A stretch of DNA of 64,000 nucleotides from Theristus sp. LFF4_11 (lineage: Eukaryota > Nematoda > Chromadorea > Monhysterida > Xyalidae), in contig JASANC010005657.1 in assembly GCA_030248135.1 (NCBI GenBank), positions 1 to 64,000 on the forward strand, in the 5' to 3' direction. This document shows, piece after piece, positions 47,601 to 59,600 of this stretch (positions within the stretch are counted from its first letter, which is position 1; each line of letters starts with the position of its first letter). The notes below the pieces were generated by a model. It saw only the letters and a list, made by a program, of their open reading frames with translations, ran no database searches and was not told the origin of the DNA. Both the position numbers and the translations under genes were made by a program.

Positions 47601-50600
47601 ACGACGACGACGACGTCGCTTAATTTTTACGTGTGAACTGAAAGACAAAAGCCTGAAATGAGTGCGCTGTGTAGCCAGCTGAAGGGGGTTTCATTCCTAG
47701 CTGACCGATCGACATGCGTCCGCAATTTAAAAAAAATGCGTTCCGACTTCGCGGACGACGACGACACGACGACGACGACACGACGACGACTTTGCTTTCA
47801 TTTTTTATTTTCACCGTTTTCAAGTTGTTTTTGGTAAGCTGCTGTGTTCATTTACTTGGTGCACGCAGCAAACCATGCACAGCGCACTCCTTTCAGGCTT
47901 TTATTTTTCAGTCCACACGCAAAAATTAAGCGACGACGTCGTCGTCGTCATTAAACAAAAAAATACATTTTGAGTTGAGCTGTGGCATAAAAATTTTCTA
48001 AATTTCGCGGTCTCTAACCTTTGAGTTTATTTTTAGCACAAAAAGGGTGCTGGAAATTCATAAAAACACGTTTCAATAAAATCCAAATCCACGAATAAAG
48101 AACGGTGCGGAGTGTGAGCAGCCTCCGCTCGGTCGACCAATCAGCTGATTCCACATTTTAGTGAGTTCGACTGTAACTGTGATGTTTTACATGGAGTCTG
48201 AGTGTGAGTGAGCGGTTTTGCTTAGTACAGATGCGAATGTATCTTTTCCAATGAAAATTGTTTTTTTTTTTCTTTTTAATTCACATTTGCACTTCTTATT
48301 TTTTCACCATACCGTATTACCTCCAATACACCCCATGGGGGATTAATACGTCAGCGACTTTTAGGGGTGGGGGTTTATTGGTGGGGGGATTATTGGGGGG
48401 GGGTATTTACAAACAAATTCTAGGGATGGCGGTTTGTTGAAAAATGGCAAAATTATCTTGCATGGCAGGCAAGAAAGTCGCAGAAACTTCTACTTTTCAC
48501 AGAGATTTCCTTTGGTAACATCCTATTGTAATGAAATTACCATTAACTCATCCCTTTGGGGCCTTTGGTAGCACAATTTCACCAATGTTACTGCAACGAG
48601 CCACTGAATTCGCTGGGTAATGTGTTTCAAACAGGTTTCCAATTAACCCCCATGGGGGATTATTTGATGGGGGGATTATTTGGAAACTTGTCGTGGGGGT
48701 GGGGGTTTATTGGTGGGGGGATTAATGGTGGGGGGGTTTAATGGGGGTAATACGGTAGCTGTCTCAGCACAAGCCAGTGAGAGCATTTTGAAGTTGGAAC
48801 CTTTTTTGGCTCACCCTGTATTGTGAAATCTAGAGGTTCTGCAAAATCATTTAATGAAGAAAAGCCAAAAGCTCCGCTTGAAGACGACGACGAAAACATT
48901 TTTAGGCGCTAAATCAAGAGTATAAGTCACTATTTTACGATTATACTTTTTATGAACAATTGCAAGTGGCACCTTGCTGTTTTTTCAAAGTATGTTTTTA
49001 GGTTACATACGAGAACGGCTGTGACGGCACTGATCGCACGCACAATCGGTGTCGATATGCACATATGGTCATCAACAAGTTAGCGACGAATAAAGTGATT
49101 AAAAAAATTCGTGTGTTCCTGTGTTGTTGCAATACAAATGGATGCAACACGCAACCGTTCCGTGGAATCGATATGAAGAAAACGCCAACGTTACCGGTAA
49201 TGTCCAGTGCACAACACGTGCGACGGTGTGATGGAGCATGGTGCGGCCGCCACAACGGAGTACTGGCACTTACAGTATGGTGCCGGTCACTTTAATACAG
49301 CGTATATGCAGCAACACACGGCATGCACGCGCACCCGGAAACAGCGTGATTCATACGCTGTTTATACTGTATCCTGTTACCAACAACAATGTGTGAAACG
49401 CGGGATTCTCACATAAGATACAGTTGATCACCATCAGAAACACCATGCTAAAACGATAAACACAGGTGCATGTGCATTCGTGAGCAATCGCGTGCTGTAG
49501 TTTCTCATGTAATAATGCCCTGGTGTTGGTGTGCTGGCCGGCGCAAATCGAACTGCGACTGTCCGTACATGCTCCACCACACCGTCGCACGGATATAATA
49601 TATTGTAGTCCAGAGACTTTATAAAGGCTTTTCACTTCGTTTGTAAATGCTGCAAAGCGCCGTAAATACAACAATCGCAGTTTCGGTGGCTCTCGGCCGC
49701 TATATCCTAAAAGGCAGCTCCAGAAATGAAAGAAAAATTTTCGCTTAAATTTTACAGCTGCCGCACGATGGAATTTGGATGAGGGGTACCAAGGTAGACC
49801 CTGTGCTGCCGCCGTCTGTGTGCAAAACCACCAGCAGCAGCAGTGGTGACTTGGCAAACCCGTGCAGCAGCAAGCAGTGGTGCGTGAGGGCTATTGAGAC
49901 AGGTGAGCGAACTGGTGCACAATCAAATTGCGCTTCTGTGCACTTCTGCGATTTTATTAGAGGTTTATTTGAGAAAATCTGAAAAAAATGTTGTCATTTG
50001 GTTTTCCTTCTTTTGTTTGAGTTTGTTATTAACCAAACATTTACAGCAAGCCGTTGCACGCTGACATGGCAAAACAATTAGGACCGTTTTTAGTCCAGTA
50101 ATCATAAACGGACACTGATTTTTCAGCAATCCGGTGTTTTTGCTATGTTTCCAGCCCATGCACGGCTTATAAATTTAGAAGAGTCTTGTGACTGCGGTTT
50201 TTCGATGATTGCAGGCAACAAAAAGACGAGGGACTACGAATGCGACAACTTAACAGAGAGAATGTGTCCATCCAAGCGGCAGGAGTATTTCGACGGCAAC
50301 TGGCAGCTGTTTGATGGAGATCAGATGAAGGATTGGTCGGTCGCAAAGCGGGCTCGCTACGCGTTTGTGACGTGGACGTTTTGCTCGCGGGAACCGATTG
50401 CGAACAAGGTTAAAAAAATTGGGTCATTTGTCAAGTAATTGTTTAGTCAAGCATGAGATCAAGTATGTATAAAGACACGACTCTCTCTGTTTTATCTCAG
50501 TAGTGTTGCGCAGTAAACACACATGTTAGGTCTACAACTGTTTTGAGTCGCAGAACCAAAACAACAGATAACAGTTTGAACACCGTCTTCAAACTGCTCC

Positions 50601-53600
50601 ATTGATTGGATTTTCTCGGAAATATACTACATATGCCGGGCAGTAGCACGCGTTCGTCGGACTTCGGCTAGAAAAGCGCACGTCATATTTTTTGGGATTG
50701 TTTTTTTCTAAATCGTCTACTATAAATACCTTTTCCGTTGATTTTAGAAACGAGAAAACTTTCAGACAAAGGTCTGCTGTTGCCGAGAGCCTGTGTGCAA
50801 TGCCGAACTCGACGGGTCACTCTCAACATTTCAACGTCATCCCACTGCCGCAACACGAAACAAAAACAGAGCACAGCTCGAACTGAACAAAATGCGCGCC
50901 AAACGTGGCGACTCGGACCACTATCATAACAGGGTGCTGCAGCCGCATGAGATTGAACGACTGAACGCTATGGCCCTGAAAGAGAAACAGAAATATGAGA
51001 ATTGCACGGTACTGATTTCTTTGAGCTGCTTGCTTTAACTGCACCCCTTCAAAAACAAAATGTGTCCGACCTGTTCTGGTCTATTCTGCAGGGTTGTAGT
51101 AGCGGAGGGAAAAATCTTCTAGCTTTCTATTTGGGTCTTAAATTAAAAGTCTTTAGCTTAAAATTTTCAATCAGCAATCAATTTTTTAATCCAAAATATT
51201 TGTTTTCATGTATCCGAAGTCTTGTATTCCAAAGCCCACAACTAAAAACATCCGTCACTTATAGTTGTGATTAGGGATGGAGCCGGTTCCGGTCCGGATT
51301 CCGGATTCCGGCGCCTAAAATTGGATCCGGATCCGGTCCGGATTCCGGCGCAATTTTGCCGGATCCGGCCGGATCCGGCCGGAATGGCCGAGACCCGCGA
51401 ATTAACCAGTTGATGTCTCCGTTTCGGAGCTGTTCAATGGTTTGACAAAATTGTTTCGGTGCTTTGTTGGTTTTGTTGTTGTGCATTTGGCATGTGATCA
51501 GTGAGCGTTTCTTTAGTTTAGGGTTCTGTTCAATGGTAAATGGTTCACTGCTTTTGTCTTGAGTGGTAAACTTATGTGCAGCATCGTCCACTTTAAAAAA
51601 CGTGGCTGCCAGCTTTTGGCCGACGTTGTTGATGAACAATAGCAGGTTTTTTTAAAATCAGCCATCTTCGTTGGTCATATTCAGTTAGCTGTCAAACAGT
51701 TGCTTTTTTGTGAGCCCCAGAACACCAGCGATTTTAGCGACGTGCGTTACCGTGGGTGTGCGGGGGTGCCGTGATCCCCTAAAACCCGATAGACCCCCCC
51801 CCCAACGACGAATCCACGAGACGACGAATCCATTTCAACGGTGTTGCCCGCCGTTTGCGCACTGAAGCAGCGCATCGAACAAGTCGATGCGAGTGGCATT
51901 GGTACGACGAAAGAAACGCTGCTGACCAGCATCGACACACGCTTCCGTGCGCTTTTCCAACAAATCCAACGAATCCAACATCATGGCCACGTACGTTGAT
52001 CCGCGATTCAAGAATACTGCAGTCGTCTTCGAAAATGAAGGCGCGATTCGTTGTGACTACTTCACATTGCAAAGAAAATCTTGAAACGACCGGAGACGCC
52101 CACAAACTGCGACGATACATCCGAGATCGCAAACAACGACGATGACGAAAGTGAACGCGAGCCCGAGCCAAAAAAGAAATCGACTGGCCTCTACGGAGGC
52201 ATCGAGTTTCACGTTGCGCGACCGCGCAACCAGTCAGGCGAATGCAGTCTCGAAGACGAACTGCGCGGCGAAATGAATATGTACGAGTCGGATGATTTTA
52301 TCGACGAACCGGACAAAAGTGATCTAATGCTAGACTTGTGGCGGCTGAACTTGTCTAAATACCCCAAACTATCGACAATCGCGCGCAGATACCTGGCACC
52401 GCTACCAACAAGCGTGGCAAGCGAACGAATGTTCTCTGAAGCCAGGCAGGTGTTTGTGTACAGCCGATCTCGTCTGTCAACTCAGAACGCCGAAAAGGTC
52501 ATGTTTCTGAATGGAATGTTGCCAGCACTTGATTATCCCTATGCGATGTGAATTTTGTCAATTGTTGTTGTTGTAATTTTTGGTTGGTTCACGTGCTGTG
52601 TCTTGCTGACTTTGTTTCTGTGTCTGTGCTGTTTTATGCTGAAAATGTGATGAAGAAGCGACGAAATGTGCGTCGATGTTTTTTTAGACATAAAAAGGCC
52701 ATTCCGGTCCGGATTCCGGCAATTTTTGCCGGATCCGGCCCGGCCGGAATGGGCTTTTGCCGGATCCGGCCCGGATTCCGGCAAATTTGCCGGATCCATC
52801 CCTAGTTGTGATCAGAGAACAAAAAATGTACGCGGATTTTTTTGCTTTCCCCAACCATTGTGGATTTATTCAAACGTGTCCGGACTAAAATGACGTCATT
52901 TGCTTTAAAAACGCCCGTTTGTCAAAGTACAGGCACTAAAATGTCAGTTTAGTGTGACTGATTCGACATTCACCATTTGTTTGCGAGAAGAAACCGGCTA
53001 AACAGAAAGTCTGGTTTGCTGTGAACGGCAAGCGCATGTTTGGCGACACGTGACGTCATTTCAGTGGGACACGTTTCAAAAAATAGCTCAAACCTAACAA
53101 TGATAACGTGATCTATTGTACTTCTCAACCACAAATCGGGGAAAAAAACAATAAAAACACCCCCGGGGCCACAACACGGCCGCAGGGAGAAAAACGAACA
53201 AAACCGGCGCGAAGAGCGCCGCCCGCCACGCGCCCACAACAGCAAAGAAAAAAAAAACGCGAAGAAAATGAAACAAAAACAAAAATAACAAAAACCGACA
53301 CTTCCCATAGAAAATTTAGTAATCCGGAGAAAAAAAAAAAAAAAACCATTAAAAACCAAATAAATTAAGTTTTACGCGTTTTGGCCATGTCCGGCGGGGG
53401 GCCGGGCGGGGCCGGCCGCGCGGGCGCCGGGCGCCGGGCGGCCCGAGCCCAAAACAAAACCAAAAACACAAAAAACGAAGGAATAAAAGTAAAAAAAAAA
53501 AAAAAAAAAATTATAATATTATAATAATTATAATTTCAAATAAAAAAATAAATAAAAAAAAAAATTTTAAAAAATAAAAAAAAAAAAAAAAAAATTTTTT

Positions 53601-56600
53601 TTTTTTTTAATTTAATTAATAAAATAATAATGGGGGTAGAGGAAAAAAAAAAAAAAAAAAAAAAAAGCGGGGTTTTTTTGTTTTTTTTTTAATTTTAAAT
53701 TTTATATTATGGTTTATGCGGAAGTTTCTTCTTTCTGTGTTTGATTTGTCAATATTGATACGCACTGAAACCGCTTTTAATGTATCTGAAGTTTTCTCAT
53801 GATTTTCAACAACATACATCAAGTACAATCAAACAAAAGATTCACAACACAAGGAATTGAATAAAATTGAAAATGATTGAAATTGAAATTGAAATTGAAT
53901 TGAAAAACAAGGAATAAAATGCAACCTTCAGCTGCGCGACATGTTCCGCCGGTTCTATTTGATCAGCAACGACATGGAGGGTGACGATAAGCCGCCGCTG
54001 ACCTACATGCAGAAGTTCGAAATTCGAGAGAAGACGGAGGATGCGATAGAGAATGTTTATAAATGGTCGGTCTTTCAGTTGACATTTCAGGGTAAACAAA
54101 AGTGTCCACAACTTATTATAAGCAAAATACATAATAAAAAGTTGAAAAATAAACCACATCCGTGGCATGTTTGCTCTCCCGACGACAGATCGCTACGAAA
54201 GGAATCAAAAAAATTGTCACTAATTCTAGATGACCCTGCATGTGTTTTAACCAAAAAGCAAAAATCAATTTTTCTAAGTAAATGGTTTATTGGTGGCTTC
54301 GTACTGTATGTCGAGGTACTGCCACAGCAACCGCGGTACTTGTAGGCCAAAAGTGCAAATAATTCAAAATAGCTCGAAGTCGTCACCAGTGGGAGATATT
54401 TTTAAGCTGAAATTTGGAACACAAAATGTTTTTGTGACGCCCTAGTGAAACTGGACTAAGGAAAACGGCAACCACATTGAGCAAACTAAAATTATGAAGA
54501 GCTTGGAAACAATGGTAAAATCTGAGTCTGGTGCAAAAAAAGATTTCGGGCACCGACATGACAACTTGAACGATGCTTATCCAGAATAGAGCTCGTACGC
54601 AGTCAAAAACGTTTTTTTGTATTTCAATGAACAGAACGAAAAAGGCTGTCATAAATCGTAGGTGGAAGAACAAGCGCACGTATCAGGGCCCACCAATTCG
54701 TACCATCTTCTCGCTTCCCATGAACTACGAAGATCCATTCTGCCGTGGCACAGAGACGACGTCGTCCGAGTCAAGTGACGAGAGTGAAGAGAGTGAAAGC
54801 AGCACCGAAACTCAGGAGGACTAGTCTGAGAAAACTGCCAAGGTATCACATTGTTGGCGTTTGCACACCTCGATAAAGAACTGTGCTAGGCTACGGCAAC
54901 GCAAAATTCTTTCTCAACGGTATGGGCACACGAATGTGTCAGGCTTCATACACCGCCATTGGAAATCAAACTGCAAACGACTCACATAAAAGTTCAGCAC
55001 CTACTGAGGTGCCGGTTCCTAGACTTTGATATCAATTGCTGTGAGCGAATATTCAGGGGTGCTCTGAACCCACAGCCTTCTCCATGCCTTTCGCGATTGG
55101 ATCAGGTCGACTCGAATCAATTGTACTGACCTTTGATCAAAAGAATTGACCTGTTTCAACTTTTTCTTAAGAGCGCCGAAGGTGCAAGCGAGCGCTCAGC
55201 GACGTCTCCGGCGCCAAAATCGGACCGTGAAACAAAATCTGTGAAAGATGAAAAGTCGAAGGTGGACCGCTCGAAATCGGAGAAAACCAGCAAGGGACGC
55301 AAGTCGGGCGAGAAAAGGAAGCAGAAAGTGAGTAAACAACACGCAAGTTTTTACCAGAACGTTTCACACAACAGCAAACACGACACACTGGAAGATATAA
55401 TTGCTTTTCCGTGTCCCACGTTTCCTGTGAGACGTGTCATTTTAGCGTAGCGTAAGAATTAGTGTAGCGTTTAGCGTGCCATCTCGTGTGACGGTCGGCG
55501 TGTCGTAAAGCGTAACATTTAGCGAACCTTTCAGGATGTCCTTTCAGCGCAGCATTTGGTGTCAGGAAAAGTTGCACTAAACGTTACGCAAATTAAGGAG
55601 AAACACCATTCTCCGCACGCACAGGTTTTGTTCTAAATCCGGTGCGCAAATTCATTATGTTCGTAATGCATTAAGATAGCACACACGACAAGACTTCTAA
55701 ATTACTTGGCCATTTTTAAATGTCGTGTCCGTGCGTGCGTGCGCACAAAAAAACTAATTGCTAAATTTCCTTTGTCACATTTTTATCACTGTGCAGCTGT
55801 TTTGCATGTTTGAATTCTTTAAAAAGAACGGATCATTGCTTTGCTTTGTGTCTTACAAGTTGTTTCATTACTAAATTTACAAAAAAACATCTCTGTTTCA
55901 GCAGTCGAAAAGTCCCACAGGAACCTCGCTCCGAGACGATGAAATCACTCAGAAGTCAATGTTAAAGGACGACGACATTCCAGATTTTAACCCAAAATTC
56001 TAAAAACGACGAAACGCAACTGGTTGAACCGTCGTTGTGTTCGTTTCTCTCAAACGTTTCTCTCTCTCTGTCATTGTCGCATTGTTCAACTGATCGCGTT
56101 TAACGCACCGTCTGCCGCCTAAAATTGACACAACAGGATAACTGCACTAATAGTCAAAACAGATCTCACACGATTTTTGTCTACAACTTTAAGCGGCATT
56201 CACGAAGCAGTATTTAGTGACCGCGTATGTAGCTGTGTCAGCTGTTAGCTACGTGGTCACTAAATATTGCTTCGTGAATGCCGCCTTAGTTTTTGTTCCA
56301 GTAACTAAACTCATTGACATGTAGTCGCGTAACTAATTACTGATTTCAAACCTGCCTCCCGGAAGCATGATAACACAGAATGATCGAAAACAATAAACAA
56401 ATGATTGTCTCTAGAAACACCAGCCTTGATCTATGTGATTCAGTTTGATTATTCTTACGCAAAAAGTGCTGTTGTTTAGGTTCATTCTCAGACTAGGACA
56501 TTACACAAAATCTTCACCACAAACAAACCAACGACAGTTGAGATGAACAATGGGCGATGGCGGTAAGATTTTAACCAAACCAACAGAATCAGAAAAAAAA

Positions 56601-59600
56601 TCCAAGAGACGCATCTGCATCACAAAAGCCGCACAAGACTGAACTACATGTACACAACATATTTTTCCAAACTCAATAATGTTCAAGAACAACTTGATGT
56701 GACACAACAAAACAGTTTAGAGAAATAAAAAACAACACTTCAACTCGATTCTACTGCCACTGCATGTGCATGTACCTGCAATCAAACTTAACAAAAAACC
56801 AGATAACCGAAAACGAAACAACCAACACAACGGCGTGCGTTCGATTGCGGCCCATTAGATAGCGGCCGAAGCATTGCGGCCTGAAGGATCGCGGCCTGAA
56901 GGATTGCGGCCTAGGACGATTGCGGCCTGAAGGATTTCGGCCTGGACGATTGCGGTCTGAAGGATTGCGGCCTGGGACGATTGCGGCCTGGACGATTGCG
57001 ACCCGGGACGATTGCGGCCTGGGACGATTGCGACCTGGGACGATTGCGGCCCGGGACGATTGCGGCCTGGGACGATTGCGGCCCACGTACAAAACCGGAA
57101 CGGTGGTGAACGGCGTCGAGGCCCGAACAACGGGAGCCGCGCTACGCGGATCGACGAACTAAGTCAAAGTAAGTCAAGTACACATCATTTTGTTTCCTTG
57201 GAAAAAGTGGCTGGTAAAACAAGATCCACTGCTCACCGATGTTGTCGGCGTTTTTAGGGACCTCTTTTTCAATTCAGAATATTTTCTTGAATATGACGTA
57301 ACGTTCATGCACACACATTTAATCGTTCTCATGACATGAAATACTGTGTTATTATTCAATTCTCCAAATGCAATTCAGGTTTGAAGTTCTGCACAAATCA
57401 AGGTAACTCTCAGTGGTAACGGCACTTTCACACGCGCTTTTTAGCAAACTTGAAAAAAATCACTCATATAAATGATTCAATGACGTGACAGAACTGGATT
57501 CATTCGGTAACTCAAAAGTGATTTCAGCAGCAGCATTTAGTTCTCTGTGCCTTAACACTACGAGCTCATAGGTGTTCTTCCAACAATGCTAAAAAATGAA
57601 CCGTTTGTCAATTTCGGGGTTATTGAAAACCCAAAAGACAGGACAAAAAGACAGGGCAACTTGGAAAAAAATACGAGTAAAAACGGTAAAAACTGCCGAT
57701 TTTTGGCTAATTTAGCTTCTCTGACGGGTCAAGGTGCATTAATAATAGCAGATTCGTATTCAGCACAACTGAAAACACCGGTTCTGTTTCTTGGAACGCG
57801 GAATCACGTGTACGTCAGCCGTTCTAACTCGCGCGACATGAGAAAACGCTTTTTCTTCTGATTTTGGCTTTAAAACTCACTACCCCATGAACTGATTGGG
57901 CAGAAAACTGGCACAGCTTTAAATTAGATTTTTACCATTGATTGTTGAAAACTTCAGCTTAATCGGTTCGACGGTTTGCGAGATAAAGCCGGTCAAAGGT
58001 GGGATACTACTTCTGGGTCACGCTATCTCATGTGTATTTTACCCAAAATGATCAAACGATGATTTTTTTTCACTTTCACGGTTTCTGAAAACAGGAAAAG
58101 AACAAAAAAGAGCTATCGTAACTCAGCAACCTCGGAAACATACGATTGGATTATGACAAGAGTGATAACATGCAAAAAATGAGCCATATTGTGGATTTAT
58201 AAAAATTTACGATCAAAATTACCGTTTTTTGGCCAAAACAACAATTTTATGGGTCAAGGCAAAAATCTAAGCGCAAATTCGGATTCAGCGACCTCGAAAC
58301 CCCCTGTTTGACACAAAAATCAGGGTCAGAAACTGTTTTGTCATTGCATGAAAATAAAAGTAAGAAAAAAGTGTGTAAAATGCAAAAAAAGTAATTTTGC
58401 GTAGCTCACAGTGAAAAATAGAGACACGATCCGATTTGACAGAGCTGATATCTTGGTAGAGCTCCGCAAGATCTTCAAAACGCACACCATTTCAGGTTTT
58501 GAAAAACATCCGCTTGGGTAGAAAAATGCGTTGCAACATGGTACACTTTGCAAAAAACAGCAAAAAATCGAGGTTTTTTTTAATTTCGCGCGCTATAGCG
58601 GCAGCTATAGGGAGTTTCAAGGCATGGTTACGCAAAAGGCATGGTCAACAAATACGCAAAAGATCTGAAGAAATATTGTCAAACACACTGATCTGTTGAA
58701 CGTTGTTATTGCCGATTGATTGATGCCAATAAAAAACCGTTGCGCGCAACACGACCTCAACAACTGCATAAAGCAAAACACACCCACCAATCAGCAACGG
58801 GGGCGGAGCAAATATTCCCCAAAAGTTGCTAAATGGTTCAGGTACGGACAGGGATTTTTCCCCACGTTATAAGTACATAAAATTGGCCAAATAACGATGG
58901 CACCAACACCACAAGACCACCCGTATAAATACCCCCCCCCCTCAACAACACTCACCATTATGCTGAATGGGCGGAGCACACCAATCTGCGACGGGGTGGC
59001 CAAATGTTTGGCACAGTGACAGGGATTTTTCCCCACGTTATAAGCATAGCAAACTGACCAAATACGTCACACATACTACTGAGTTCATAACATTCATTCA
59101 AATGAAACAAACCGAAAACCATTTTTTTAACAAACCGTCTCCATTTCAATTCGCCGCTGTGCCGCCGCCTCGCGCTCCATGTCGGACAGCTGCTTCTGGT
59201 ATGCCTGAAATGGCAAGGCGGTATTTCAAATGGAATGGCCAAATCAGTCAATCAATCAACTCAACTAAGTTAAGTTGTAGGATGGTAATCTGCATTTCGG
59301 CCTTGGTGGATCTGTGCTATTATGAAAACGACAAAATTTGGACACCTGCAAATTCCTGTGACGCTGATTTGATAATCAACATGCGCATTGAAATCGTGTT
59401 GTTGTTGTTTGTTGTTTGTTGCCCCCTTTTTATCCTTACCCAACGCCCTTGGGGAAAGGCATTGTCGCAATTTTTTATTGTCCACCACATGGGCTGCGAC
59501 ATTGGAAGCAGTTTTTCTGCTATAGAAGTGGGCGTTGGGCAAGCTGCGCTGGTATGCATGGGCGCGATGTCTTGGAGTTCCTCGCCACCGGAACAGCAAT

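Larger units (their letters stand above)
47020..48818. mobile_element. Tc1/mariner-like element carrying two nested insertions
   Basis: The ends are CAGGGTGAGCCGAAAAAGG and the inverse finishing GGCTCACCCTG, flanked by TA. Sub-terminal CTTCAAAATGCTTTCACTGG on the left is mirrored by CCAGTGAGAGCATTTTGAAG on the right. Removing the insertions at 47371-48173 and 48312-48755 leaves an element of about 0.55 kb. Confidence 0.87.

Noticed and set aside
57586..57861. Plus-strand open frame of 91 codons
   Set aside because: Low-complexity, Lys/Asn-rich, no family resemblance and no splice support.
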